Position numbers and translations under genes: made by a program. The notes under the pieces are model-generated. The model did no database searches. It was given only the letters and a program-made list of their open reading frames with translations, and had not been told where the DNA came from. This document shows positions 46,356 through 57,357 of a stretch of DNA of 64,000 nt, piece by piece. Positions within the stretch are counted from its first letter, which is position 1. Each line of letters opens with the position of its first letter. This DNA comes from Leuctra nigra (Eukaryota; Arthropoda; Insecta; Plecoptera; Leuctridae): positions 24,831,705-24,895,704 of the forward strand of contig OW203769.1 of assembly GCA_934045905.1 (NCBI GenBank), read 5' to 3'.

Positions 46356-49337
46356 ATGATGAAGTATGTGAAGAAAAGCAAGACTAATAGGGAAGGTGGA
46401 GGTTACAGATATAGAAGAAGAGAAGTTATAAGGATGGGAACAATAAATATTGTCACGTTAAATGGGAAAATAGAAGAAGTGATTGATGAAATGAAAGAGA
46501 GAAAGATGCATGTGTTGGGTTTGAGTGAAACAAAATGGAGAGGAAAAGGGTATAAAGAATTGAGAGATGGTTATTGTATATATTGGTGTGGTGATAAAGA
46601 ATGTAAATTTGGAGTTGCAATTATACTGTGTCAAGAAATGAAAAGCAAGGTTGTGCAAGTAGAGTACATCAATGAGAGGTTAATTAAATTGAAATTGTTT
46701 TTCGAAGAAATGTTAGTAGAAATTTTACAAGTTTATGCACCTCAAGTTGGAAGGAAAATGGCTGAAAAAGAAACTTTTCTTGAGCTTGTAGAAGAAAATA
46801 TATCTCTTGAAAGTACATTTGTAATGGGTGACTTAAATGCAAAGGTTGGAAGAGAAAGAAGAGGATTTGAAAAGGTTTTGGGAAAAAATGGATATGGATC
46901 CAGGAATAAGGAAGGAGAAAATTTGTTAGAAGTTTGTGCAAGAAATGGATTGGTGATTGGAAATAGTATGTTTGAGAAGAATGAAAAGAATATGATCACG
47001 AGGTATGGTTGGGATGGGAGATCGAAATCGGTAATTGATTATATAATATACAGTGACGCACTTAGAAAAATGGTATTGGATGTAAAGGTTGTACCGCATG
47101 TGGCGTTTGATGGTGATCATCGACTATTAATAGCGGATATACGAATGCCAAGAAAATGTGTTGAAAGAAGAAAAGCGAAGAGAAGAAGAAAATTGAAGGT
47201 ATGGAGATTGCAGAATGATGAAATAAGAAAAGAATTTAAAATGGCAATAGAAGAAAATATGCCAGTTGGGGATCTTAATTTGGTAGAAGAGGAATGGATG
47301 AGTTTTAAAAATGCTATATTGACTATTACAGAAAATATATGCGGGAGGACAAAGGGATTGAGAAGAAGAAAGGAAACACCGTGGTGGACAAATGCAATTA
47401 AGTGTGCAGTAAGAAAGAAAAGAAAAGCATGGGTTAAAAAAGAAGAGTGCAGAACAATATTGAATATAAATAAATATCAAAGGATGAAGAGATATGTTCA
47501 CTTTTTGGTTTCAGAAGAAAAATCGAAGACAATGAACGCATTTGTTGAATGTCTAGAGAGGGACTTTGAGGCAAACAAAAAGATGTTATATTCTGTAGTA
47601 AAATGTAAGAGGCAAGATAATAGAACAACTAATTATATGGTAAATGAAAGGGGGTGCCTTACAAATGATGTGGAGGAAATACAAGATATGTGGAAGCACT
47701 ACTTTTCAAAGTTATTGAATGATGACAAAGGTGGTACTGAAGACAAGGAAATAAGTGAAGAGTGCGATAAATTGAATTGTCAAGATGATATGGTAATGTT
47801 TGGGGAAGTTGAGGTGGCAGTAAAAGGGATGAAAAATGGAAGATCGCCGGGAGTGGATGAGATAAGTGTGGAAATGATAAAGGCAGGTGGTAAAGCTGGA
47901 TTGGAGTGGTTTTACAGAGTTGTGGCATCGGCATGGATTCAAAAAACTGTACCAAGGGATTGGAGGAGAGGTGTTATTGTACCATTGTTTAAGAAAGGGG
48001 ATCGCAAGAAATGTAGCAACTATAGAGGGATAACACTCATGAGCCAAGGAGCGAAGATATACGAACGAATTATAGAGAAGAGGATACGAAGTGTAGTTGA
48101 AGAGGATTTGAAAGATGAACAATATGGATTTAGAAGAAACAGATCTACGATAGACCTTATATTCGCTATAAGGACCATTATGGAGAGAAATTGGGAGATG
48201 GGAAAGGAAATATGGTTAGTGTTTCTGGATATTGAAAAAGCGTATGATCATTTGCCAAGGGATAGGGTGTGGGAGAGTTTAGAAAAGAGGGAAATAGACA
48301 AGAAGTTGATTGAAAGAGTACAGAGTTTGTATGTTGGATGTGAGAGTTGTGTGGAAACAGTGGGAGGAAGAACGGGCTGGTTTAGTGTGAGATCAGGAGT
48401 AAGGCAAGGCAGTGTGTTGTCACCTTTGCTGTTCATTATGGTAATGGATGATAAAATTCGGGAGGTGGAAAGGAATGAAGATCTAGATTCGCAAACTGGG
48501 GTATATGCGGATGATGTTGTAATTTGGGGAGAGACTGAAGAGTTGGTACAGAAGAAAGTGGATGTGTGGAACGAAGTGATAAAAAGATATGGAATGAAGA
48601 TTAGTAGTGAGAAGAGTGAATATTTGGTTTTGGAGAAGAAGAAAAATGGGCTTGTAAGAAATGGTTTGAAATTGGATGGAAAAGATATTAAACAAGTAGA
48701 AGATTTTAGTTATCTAGGAAGTTTGGTTACAAAAGACGGAAAGTGTTCGAAAGAAGTTAAAAGAAGAATACAGAAAGCAGACGGGTTTTATCAAAAAGTT
48801 AGAAAATTAGTATGGAATAGGGATTTACCACTTAAATTTAAATTAGTATTATACAAGCAATATTTTTTACCGATATTATGTTATGGGGCGGTGACGTGGA
48901 ATTTGGGATGGAAGGAGGAGAGTATGGTACAAGCAGAAGAGATGAAGTTCGTGAGAGGAATGGCAAATATATCGATGAAGGAACATGTAAGAAGTATGGT
49001 GATAAGGAAGAAGATGGGTGTGGAGAGTGTTGGGTTCAAAATTGGGCGAGAAAGACTGAGGTGGTTTGGTAAACTTAAGAGAATGAAAGACAGTAGAAGA
49101 GCCAAAAGTGAATTTGGAAAGTATGTGGAAGGTAAAAGAAAAGTTGGGAGGCCAAGAGATAGATGGATTGAACAGGTGAAAAGAGATGTTGAGGAACGAG
49201 GTGAAAGATGGGAAGAAGTTGAAAGGAAACATTTGTGGGAAAATCAAGAATTATGGGAACAAATAGTTACTAAAGTGGAGGTAGTAGAGGAGGATGAGGA
49301 TGAAGAAGAAAAAGACGGAGGAGAAGAAGAAGAATAA
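46356..49337 (+). CDS. LINE ORF2: APE endonuclease and reverse transcriptase
   Basis: 993 aa from the first ATG at 46356. The frame is open further back to overlap ORF1 by 58 nt in the -1 frame, so translation could use re-initiation or frameshifting. Endonuclease: TLNGK (about residue 35), LGLSETKWRG with catalytic Glu about 58, MGDLNAKVG (D159, N161) and DGDHRLLIADI. Reverse transcriptase: SNYRGITLMS, QYGFRRNRSTIDL, FLDIEKAYD (D625), SGVRQGSVLSPLLF and YADD (Y717). The C-terminus has the RTE/L2-like signature RLRWFGKLKRM and GRPRDRWIEQV, then an acidic tail. All visible catalytic residues are present, so it looks potentially active. Clade assignment within CR1/L2/RTE-like LINEs needs a tree. 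Confidence 0.93.
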   Translation: MMKYVKKSKTNREGGGYRYRRREVIRMGTINIVTLNGKIEEVIDEMKERKMHVLGLSETKWRGKGYKELRDGYCIYWCGDKECKFGVAIILCQEMKSKVVQVEYINERLIKLKLFFEEMLVEILQVYAPQVGRKMAEKETFLELVEENISLESTFVMGDLNAKVGRERRGFEKVLGKNGYGSRNKEGENLLEVCARNGLVIGNSMFEKNEKNMITRYGWDGRSKSVIDYIIYSDALRKMVLDVKVVPHVAFDGDHRLLIADIRMPRKCVERRKAKRRRKLKVWRLQNDEIRKEFKMAIEENMPVGDLNLVEEEWMSFKNAILTITENICGRTKGLRRRKETPWWTNAIKCAVRKKRKAWVKKEECRTILNINKYQRMKRYVHFLVSEEKSKTMNAFVECLERDFEANKKMLYSVVKCKRQDNRTTNYMVNERGCLTNDVEEIQDMWKHYFSKLLNDDKGGTEDKEISEECDKLNCQDDMVMFGEVEVAVKGMKNGRSPGVDEISVEMIKAGGKAGLEWFYRVVASAWIQKTVPRDWRRGVIVPLFKKGDRKKCSNYRGITLMSQGAKIYERIIEKRIRSVVEEDLKDEQYGFRRNRSTIDLIFAIRTIMERNWEMGKEIWLVFLDIEKAYDHLPRDRVWESLEKREIDKKLIERVQSLYVGCESCVETVGGRTGWFSVRSGVRQGSVLSPLLFIMVMDDKIREVERNEDLDSQTGVYADDVVIWGETEELVQKKVDVWNEVIKRYGMKISSEKSEYLVLEKKKNGLVRNGLKLDGKDIKQVEDFSYLGSLVTKDGKCSKEVKRRIQKADGFYQKVRKLVWNRDLPLKFKLVLYKQYFLPILCYGAVTWNLGWKEESMVQAEEMKFVRGMANISMKEHVRSMVIRKKMGVESVGFKIGRERLRWFGKLKRMKDSRRAKSEFGKYVEGKRKVGRPRDRWIEQVKRDVEERGERWEEVERKHLWENQELWEQIVTKVEVVEEDEDEEEKDGGEEEE

Positions 49338-49658
49338 GAAGAAGGAGAAGAAGAACAAGAAGAAAAAAGGAAGGAGGGGAGGAGGATGAGAAGGAAGACA
49401 AATGTGACAGGCCTGGCTAGCCGGCATTACTAAATGTATTTAGCCTATAAGAAATTTTTACTCTACCTAGTGTGGAATTAAGTGTTTATAAATGTAAATA
49501 AATATGTGATAATAAAAAAAAAAAAAAAAAAAAAAAAAAATTAAGGATTTTAGCTTCTTTAAACTATTTATCTGCAAGTACTAGTATGTTGATAATAAGA
49601 AAATCAAATCAATTTCCTCTGAATCAAATTTGAAATTGAAAGTTGTGGCTTAATTATT

Positions 49659-49968
49659 CTTCTTCTTCTTCTTTAACTTATATATAGGATACAATCCTGT
49701 TCAAAACCAATTTAAAACGTTTAGACTGAGCTCTTCATTCTAATGAATCCTTCCATCTCTTGTTTGGACGTCCTATTCTTCTCTTTCCTCTGGGCCGATT
49801 GTCCCGTGCAACCCTAACTAATCGCCCTTGATCCATCCTTGAAATGTGTTCATCCCAAAGAAGTCTTCTTTCCTTAATCCAATCAGCCACATCTGTAACT
49901 CTGCAGGTGTCCCTTATACTTTCATTCCGTATCCGATCCAGTCTCGTTTTACCTAATATTCTTCTTAA
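49659..49968 (-). mobile_element. 5'-truncated RTE-like LINE with 11-bp target duplication
   Basis: On the minus strand, codons 49968-49735 read LRRILGKTRLDRIRNES, RRLLWDEHISRMDQGR and RGKRRIGRPNKRWKDSLE then stop: the extreme C-terminus of an RTE-type ORF2. A 3' UTR of about 75 nt ends in an (AAG)n tail. GCTTAATTATT lies at 49648-49658 and 49969-49979. A different family from 8301-8861. Only 77 codons remain. Confidence 0.88.
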
Positions 49969-49979
49969 GCTTAATTATT

Positions 49980-50458
49980 GAACGAAGGAAAATCATAATT
50001 CATTTTTTTGTATTATAAATATGAAACAAATGGGCATCTAATAATTTTAACAACAGTGGATCCAAGTTCAAACAGAGACTACATACCCGACATGATACCC
50101 GACATGATATCAAGAGCATTGCATAATATGCGATATGCAATTATATCTAATTATTGTAAAACAGATTTTTTTTACAATAGCATTAAACTTATGATATAGT
50201 GAAACTCGGAGATTTGTAGTCTGTATCCACTTAGTGTCATTTTAAGTATACTTTATTAAATTTTATCCCTGCTTAAAAATTTATTTTCGACACTTTTGAA
50301 AAGTATTTTCTTTTATGAAGTGAAAAAAATATCAGAAAGATTGCAGATCTCTAGTGAATATAGATGCCAAACAAATTAACTGATACTGAAAGGATACATA
50401 TAAGTATAAAGGAAAGGAATTAAAGGATAGAATATAATATGTTCATAAGCAATCCAGA
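49980..50458. other. AT-rich spacer downstream of gene 2
   Basis: Nothing recognised. Confidence 0.4.
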
Positions 50459-50464
50459 TTTATT
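50459..50464 (-). promoter_or_regulatory. Poly(A) signal AATAAA of gene 2
   Basis: AATAAA on the minus strand about 220 nt after the stop codon at 50686; an earlier candidate ATTTAT-type sequence is weaker. Cleavage would be expected 10-30 nt further left. Confidence 0.55.
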
Positions 50465-50685
50465 ATTTTTGTTATAAAATTAAAATTTACTTGTAGATTA
50501 CCTACGAAATGTATAAAAAGATAACCTGATTCACAGCTGTGTAGTAACGTTTCAATCAATTTAATATTAAACTCTTGTAGTTAACTAAAGAATGTAAACA
50601 ATAAATTATGTTTTGGAGAACACGTTCAGCGAGTGGTAATATGTATTGATTCTTCTTTCACTTGACTTGATAAATCATCCAACGA

Positions 50686-51548
50686 TTATTCTGCCGGTTG
50701 TACCACATCAGCCGTCTTTTCAGCAGTGCGACTAAAGCGGCTCCTGTAGGGGGTTGAATAACTATACCCTCCTCCGTTCAACCCATTATACCCAGAACCA
50801 GAATCATAGCCACTATATCCAGATCCTGATCCTGAATATCCAGATCCTGAATATCCAGATCCTGAATATCCAGATCCTGAATATCCGCTCCCTAAGAGAC
50901 CAGAGTTTCCTCCAAATCCTCCATAACCACCGTTTCCAAGACTAGAAGTGCCGTAACCGCTGCTGCCGCTATCACCATATCCCCTGCTGCTGCCTCCCCG
51001 ATAGTTCGTGCCAATGCCGTTGTACCCATTGCCGTAATATCCTCCACCGCTGCCGAAGCTGTTGCCGAGTCCTCCGAACCCACTGTTACCGCTGCCATAA
51101 TTGTTATCATAACCACTGTAGCCTCCAAGACCACTGCCATAACCACCGCTGCCATAACTGTTGCCGTAACCACTGTAGCCATTCCCAAGTCCTCCACTAC
51201 CGTAGCTATTTCCATATCCCCCACTTCCATAACCATTACCATATCCTCCACTTCCGTAACCGTTCCCAAGTCCTCCACTTCCGTAACCATTTCCATATCC
51301 TCCACTTCCGTAACTATTCCCATACCCTCCACTACCGTATCCATTGCCGTAACCTCCACTTCCATAACCATTCCCGTATCCACCACTACCGTATCCGTTG
51401 CCATAACTTCCGTAGCCTCCACTTCCGTAGCTATTTCCATATCCTCCACTTCCGTAAGAGTTGCCAGTCCCAAACTTGCCAGCCCAGTTTCCTAAGCTGC
51501 TTAGCCCTCTGTTGAATGTGCTATAGCTGGTGCTGTACGGCGTGTAAA
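50686..51548 (-). CDS. Gene 2, exon 3: Gly/Tyr/Ser-rich repeat domain
   Basis: Starts after acceptor CATTTGCAG (plus 51549-51557). The first two bases complete a Val codon begun in exon 2. It encodes 287 residues including that Val: a lead-in VYTPYSTSYSTFNRGLSS, then about fifteen units of the form GYGN(S/G)YGSGG. A looser Gly/Ser/Tyr part with five SGSGYSG-like units follows. The charged tail SRFSRTAEKTADVVQPAE is unlike the repeats. Such proteins form extracellular matrices such as cuticle, egg covering or salivary sheath; which one cannot be decided. Other frames are also open because of the codon repetition and are not genes. Confidence 0.88.
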
Positions 51549-51814
51549 CTGCAAATGGAAAGAGAATCATTATATTTCAGTCACGCAAAAATTAGAATTA
51601 GCTAAAATTATCATAGATTAAGTAATTTGCATGAGCACCGAATTTAAATATTGATCAAAACTTTAGAATCACGCAAATATTATGTAAACATTTAAATAAA
51701 TTATATCATTTATAGACGATGTAAAATGAATTCATAATTTATAAAGCCTTTAGGCATACTACAATTAGCTAGTTACATCAATTCAGTTAAAACTTCGTAA
51801 AATTCTATATTTTA

Positions 51815-51990
51815 TTATTGAGCGAGCGTAGCGACGTCTCCAATCGACTTTTTTGTACAATTTCTCTGTTTTTTTTATTATTTGTGTGTACTTTTCCCGA
51901 CGCTGCAGGTCACATTGTTTTTCCGATCAAGCTGAAAAGTCTTTGCGCAAATACTAATATAATTCTAATTTCCTATTGTTTTTAGCGATA
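51815..51990. repeat. Divergent member of the GCGAGCG-terminated repeat family in gene 2 intron
   Basis: TTGAGCGAGCGTAGCGACGTCTCCAATCGACTT, CTCTGTTTTTTT and GCAGGTCACATTG follow the same order as the right end of R-D at 57358 onward. No frame. Confidence 0.5.
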
Positions 51991-53306
51991 CCCTTGATTG
52001 TTTCAAAAATTTTAATGACCTGTAGGTCTGTTTGACCTATCAAATAGAATATTTCAAATATTTTGAGACCGTCATATGGTTTTATTTAAGATTATAAAAA
52101 AATTTAAAACCCTCGATTGATTCAAATTTTAAAACAAATGTCTTCTGATTGGTTGATTCGATCAATTTGAAAGTTTGCAATTTCATTATGATCAACATTC
52201 ATTTACAAAGTTTCAACAAAATCCTACCATTAGGTTAAAATTTAAAAAATATATTCCGATTGGTCGAAAATCAAAATGTTCCGCGTTATACCGAGATTCC
52301 TAGTTTACGCATAAATGCCTTTGACATAAATTTGCCTCGTAGCTTTGATTATAGTTAAAGAAAAAACATGCATAATTGTAATAATGTGACGCATTTCTCG
52401 TCGGAAGATGACAGATAGCCTCTAGATAAGTAGCTTATTAATCTAATTGTTGTCCTGAAGGCCTTACTTAAAGCGGAAAGAAGATATAAGCGCTGTCGGA
52501 GATAAGGTTGCGATTACTTTAAAACGCAGTATTTATTTATGCTTTTCAAGGTTTTGGGTTGAATATTGAGAATAATGGAAACAATTTTTATTTTAATAGG
52601 TAAATAATTTGATTGTAATTGATTTTTCACACGTACAATGTTGTTGATAACAATCATTAACCTTGGTTACTTCAATGATTTCCATAGGATGTTGTTACTG
52701 CAGATCAATGTCTATGGATGATTATAAGGATGATTGGTAGATGATGATTGCGCGGCATTCAAGAGCATTACCACCAAAACTAGCCCGGAAGCTTATTGTA
52801 ATAAATCAAGTTTTTTCCGGAGTAGGGATTATCTACGGATTTTTTTGAAAGAGGTAAAACATAAGATGACAAATAACCAATAAGTAAAATTGAGTATTTT
52901 TTGCAAAAAAATAAGTGATGAATAAAGATATTCTTAATTGACTTAAAATGTTGCTACCTTTAATTTTTTTGTGACAAAAACTATTAGTCGTCAATTGTGT
53001 AATCGTCCTTAAAAAAACAATATTATGTAAATTTTATAAAAACTGGAGCTCGAATTAACAAAAAATTCCAAATTACTAAAATTTTAGGAATAGCAGCGAT
53101 TTCAGGTGGGTTTCACTCACACCTATGACATTTACATGTTTTAAATTCTCTTTTCAAGTTTCGAGCGTTGCTGATCGAGAACTGCGACATTTCTCCTCCC
53201 GAAATATACCTAGTTTAGGTAGTTAGTTACTTTCGTGAATAAGTAAAAAAAAAATCCAATAAATAAATGTGCTTTTACTTGTCGGTGAAGTAAGTGACAT
53301 GTTTAC

Positions 53307-53418
53307 CTCTGTCACTGGAAGCAGCGTTCAAGTCCGGCGTCCTAACTGGCACGGCGTCCATCTTCTCTTCCGCCGTCACCATTAGCGCAGCAGTGACGCA
53401 CAGCGCCCATCTTAATGT
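53307..53418 (-). CDS. Gene 2, exon 2: signal peptide end and linker
   Basis: 112 nt between acceptor TTTCCTGTAG (plus 53419-53428) and donor GTAAAC (plus 53301-53306). Encodes TLRWALCVTAALMVTA, completing the signal peptide started by MVAQ in exon 1. Cleavage is likely after Ala20 (VTA-EE). The linker EEKMDAVPVRTPDLNAASSDR follows in two stretches ending one base into the Val codon. Phase 0 in and phase 1 out, as in gene 1 (38655-38769). The linker shares the DA(P/V)..(P/L)DL...ASS pattern with gene 1. The intron to exon 3 is 1758 bp. Confidence 0.88.
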
Positions 53419-53861
53419 CTACAGGAAACATAGATATTAATCTTTAGAGGTAAACATGGTTGAAGTTTGCAAGTGATCGAGAAAATAAGAAATATATTGA
53501 TTTATATGCAGTATAACTCTGAACTCGTATAATTTTAGGTACGAACATTTGACAACACGGACTAAGGCATGCATGTGCTATCTACTCCCGTGAGAAAAGT
53601 AATGAGAAAATCAACTTAAACCAATTAAACCAACTATTACAGTTTAAATATACTACAAAAATATGTTAATAAACATGTAAACAATTACTATAATTTTTAA
53701 AATAATGTGCCTGCGTGCGTTAAGGAAAGACAATTGGTGATATTTCTCAATTTATATTTGTTTAAATTTGCTTTATAATACTTTTTTAACACACAATTAA
53801 TATACTTATTAAAATAGCTTAGTATGGTTTACAATTCCTGGTTATTTTATTCATTCTTAAG

Positions 53862-54262
53862 GTGGTGCAAGCGTGAGCGATTTTGCCGCTTGTTGCAGGC
53901 ACTTTGTTGGATACGATTGGAGACGAAATCGGGTTAACGAAATGATTTGAAATTTTAATCATGTTAGATAAAAGACAAAATTATGGTTTCACTTGGTAAA
54001 TTTAAAATTTTTTGCTTTGTTAACTAGTAATAATTAGTTGATTTTGGTTGAAAATGGTATATATTCTTGTCTCGCTGGGTGCCGTATGAAATTAAATTAA
54101 AAAAATGTGCCAACTATAACCTTAAGTTCGTATTTTATCTATAAATCATGATTTTGAGATCAATTGGTTAACGAGTTTGGTCTCTAATACAATCGGCATA
54201 GTACTGCGCGGTTTTGTTGAATAAGCGGCTCCTAATTAACGATGCACGAAGCAAAATTAAAT
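53862..54262. mobile_element. Foldback repeat R-F, copy 2, in gene 2 intron 1
   Basis: Aligned with 29353-29760 in the same orientation: AAGCG.GAGCGATTTTG, GATTTGAAATTTTAATCATG, CTGGGTGCCGTA and GCGCGGTTTTGTTGAATAA are shared. Confidence 0.65.
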
Positions 54263-55497
54263 AGTTCTATACTATTATCAGACATGATCATTATGAACAT
54301 CATGTGAACAAATGTATATAAATATTGGTATTGAAATTGAGATGTGGCATGCAAATCATATTTTATTCATAATTTAAGTTACTCAAAGAAAATTTTGGGG
54401 AGATGAACATCACATTGAAATTAACTTCCAATTGTTACAAGATGTATTGTACATTTTTGTATTGTGTGTTTGTATTGTTTATGCTTTTTTCTTCTTAATA
54501 GATTTTTTGTTACGTGTCTAAAGGTATTATAGATATTTCATCTTAAAACGACTTCATATTGAAAACAATATCCTGGTACATAATTTTTTTAAACCGGAAG
54601 TTAGAAATGAATGATAATTCAATGGCATACAGTTAGAGAACTATTGTCCCTCGTGCTTAAAATGATTAAAAGAATCCTTAATATTATATCTTTAATCAAA
54701 ATAACTATTGAACTATTTGTATTGTATTTGTACATCAACCGTTGCCTACAAATAACAACCCTTGCATATAATATTGTGTAAATGAGTTCCAGAAATAACT
54801 ATTTTTATTGAAACAATACATACAAAATCATAAATGAAGTAATTTAATAAAATAATAAATAACGTAAAAAATCATCAAATTAAGGCTATACAATTGTACA
54901 ATATAAATAGGGTATAATATTTGATTGAATGAACATAGGTTTTATATCTATTACATACACATAATGATTTCTCGCACCTGATATTCGTTCGTTAAATTGT
55001 ACATCATCCTCAATAATGTCGAAAATTGTTGGTGGTCAAGAACTAAAATCTACGATATTCAAAGTTGAAGTTTCACTTTTGTCCTATCCTTTAACGTTGG
55101 AAGTTGTATAAAAGAGACAGTTTAATAATTTTTCCCTCAATAAAACTAGCTGCTCCCACGGTGAGAACTTTACCAAAAACTAAAACGAAGGTTGAAGACC
55201 ACAATTTCGTCAAGAAAATGTAACCAACGCTGAATTATTTAAAAAGATATTCGTCTTATCTGTACTACTTTTCTGATTCCCAGAGCAAAACAAAGAAATA
55301 ATATATTGTTCAACATTGACTGCCGAAATTAATTATTTTTATATAGTGGTAAACAAGCCCAAACCAAAAAAAAATCTGAGCGGTTACTAAATGTGAACCA
55401 AATTTTTACGATATTTACAGCCGACTAAGCACTTGGTTTTATTAACTAGAATGTTAGTTTTGTTAGTGTAAGTAAAGTAGGTAGTGACTAAACCTAC

Positions 55498-55509
55498 CTG
55501 AGCTACCAT
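55498..55509 (-). CDS. Gene 2, exon 1: start codon, MVAQ
   Basis: ATGGTAGCTCAG followed at once by donor GTAGGT. Four codons, phase 0, joining to exon 2 to give MVAQTLRWALCVTAALMVTA. Very short first coding exons are common in insect cuticular protein genes. A TATA box about 60 bp upstream supports this start. Intron 1 is 2079 bp (53419-55497). The mature mRNA would encode 328 aa. Confidence 0.85.
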
Positions 55510-55567
55510 TGTCTGTTCTCAGATGATGCACGGATGTCAAGTAACACCTCCCAACGTCCGCCGCTGC

Positions 55568-55577
55568 CTTATATAAG
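55568..55577 (-). promoter_or_regulatory. TATA box of gene 2
   Basis: CTTATATAAG (a palindrome) lies 59-68 bp upstream of the ATG. Transcription would start near 55540, leaving a 5' UTR of about 30 nt. TATA promoters are typical of tightly timed structural-protein genes. Confidence 0.7.
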
Positions 55578-56267
55578 AAAACACACACATTTCTGACGTC
55601 ATTCCCTCTTACTCAACAATGTCCAACGTTGTCCGCCCTCTAAACAATTTCATTCTTATACCTTTTTTCATAGAGATATGAGATTGTTAAATGTTATGAA
55701 ATTTGGAGATTTGAAAATAGAAGATTGTTTTATTATTTTTGTGCTTTCTATTGTTTACGTATAATAATGTAATCTTCGAAGCAGAGAGTAATACTAAAAT
55801 GTTCATTAAACTTAACCCATACAAAGTTTCTGAATCAATATATCTACAGATTTTATCATTTCCTTTTTTTATAAATTTTTATCCAGATTTTATTTATTAA
55901 CCGAAATTAATTTTCATATAAAAGCTGAAATATTTATTTCATTGATCTTTGTATCATGTTAAAAAATTATTTGTATCATAATTTTATGATAATTTTAGCG
56001 ATAAACATTGCTATATGTTGTATTTGTGTGTTTTATGTGTGTTTTACACTAAATAAAATTCTAATAAATATATAGTACATTAAAAACATACTGTACTCTA
56101 TTTATGCACACATACATGTATAAAAAAATCAATCCTACATACATTTATTCTACATCCCAGCTGCCTCCAATTATAGCCTTGTGGTAAATAAAAATTAAAT
56201 AATTCCAAAACAGAGGATTCAATAAAACCACATACAATTTTTCAATATGTCTAAAAGTGTTATGTCT
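55578..56267. other. Upstream region of gene 2
   Basis: AT-rich; TGACGTCA-like sequence (CTGACGTCATT at about 55593) just upstream of the TATA box resembles a CRE/ATF site. No other gene seen. Confidence 0.4.
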
Positions 56268-56960
56268 ACTGGGGATCTAGTGTGGCAAATAAAATCATGC
56301 ATAAAAGACCATTTCTTCGCCCATTATTAGAATATGGTGCAGCGATATGGGACCCATAGAGAAAATATGAAGTTGACGCACTTGAAAAGGTACAAAAAAT
56401 TGCAGCTGCAGGAGGGTGACAGGTCGAGTGAAGAAGTGGAGGCTGGAGAGAAATGCAAGGAATGAACTGGAGAAGGTGTGGGAAAGTCCAACTGAGATGA
56501 TGAAGGAGCTGGGATGGGAGAGTCTGGAAAGTAGATAATAATTTGCTGTGTAATTTGCTAAGAGTTAGAAAAGGGGAACCAGGGTGGAAAGAATTGGATG
56601 GAAAGATGAAGGGAGGAAATTGTAGAGGATGAATCAAGAATGCATTAATTGAACCACGAGCACGGAAATACATGGGAAGATTTTCATTCAATAGAACAAT
56701 AAGGGAGTGGAATGAATTGGGTGAAGAGACAGAAGATTGGATGGAAATTGGATGTAAAAAATGTAAGATGTGAATTAACGAACCAAAGAGCAATTGACAA
56801 GAATGGAAGAGATGGATGTTTTTATTTAGTTGTAGTATTTAGTGTTTAGTAAGTATCATTAGTTCCTTAACTAATGTTATAAGTGTGTGTGATTGTGTTG
56901 TGTGTGATTGTTCCCTGTGACAATCTGTAAGATGTAAATAAATACATAAATAACTCAAAT
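56268..56960 (+). pseudogene. Decayed LINE copy, same family as 26603-27568
   Basis: Read across frameshifts and stops, the plus strand gives PLLEYGAAIWDP (then a stop), GRVKKWRLERNARNELEKVW and ESPTEMMKELGWESLES. These align to LLEYGGAIWDPY, GRVKKWKKERNERGVLNVVW and ESPNEMMKELEWETLES of the other copy. Several stops and at least two frameshifts make it non-functional. The 3' end has TCTGTAAGATGTAAATAAATAC, like TTGTAAGATGTG..AAATAAATC in its relative. The long minus-strand frame over this region is an artefact. Confidence 0.85.
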
Positions 56961-57357
56961 ACATAAAGATTCATTTAGTTGCATCACATTGCACTATTAT
57001 AGAAGTCAAATTCTCAGCTTTACATGCAATTGCGCCTTTTCGATTATTTCATGATTATACTTTTGGTACTGATTCCAAAACACTTTTATATTAATGTATT
57101 TAATTTGAGGTATAACGAGTGAACAGTTTGGTAGAACCAAACTCCCGTCTGCAATTCCTTATAATAATTCATAATTGCATGTTTCGTTGAAGGTTACTTT
57201 TTAATTGTCTGAAAATAGCTTTTTAAATATCTGGAATGACCATTATTCACGAAAAAATTAAAAAATCAACCTAACTTTGATCAAAAGTCTGCGCATAATA
57301 ACATCCAGTGGGTAATTACATTCTTAAATGTATGAATATGTTTCATGTTCGGTTAAT
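56961..57357. other. AT-rich spacer, nothing recognised
   Basis: No supported feature. Confidence 0.4.

Larger units (their letters stand above)
44690..49540 (+). mobile_element. Near full-length two-ORF LINE (non-LTR retrotransposon)
   Basis: Contains ORF1 (44959-46347), ORF2 (46356-49337), a 3' UTR with AATAAA near 49500 and a tail of about 27 A (49514-49540). A possible target duplication AAAATTAA at about 44682-44689 and after the tail would place the 5' end near 44690, but the site is A-rich and this is weak. Both ORFs are uninterrupted, so the insertion is young. Lies between the two Gly-rich genes and on the opposite strand. Confidence 0.85.

Noticed and set aside
45440..49247. Many minus-strand frames opposite the LINE
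   Set aside because: They mirror the A-rich coding strand of ORF1/ORF2 and have no recognisable protein features.
50892..51473. 193-codon frame overlapping gene 2 exon 3
   Set aside because: Shadow of the same repeat; not connected to valid splice sites.
56266..56793. 175-codon minus-strand frame
   Set aside because: The plus strand here is a decayed LINE; the minus frame is its shadow.
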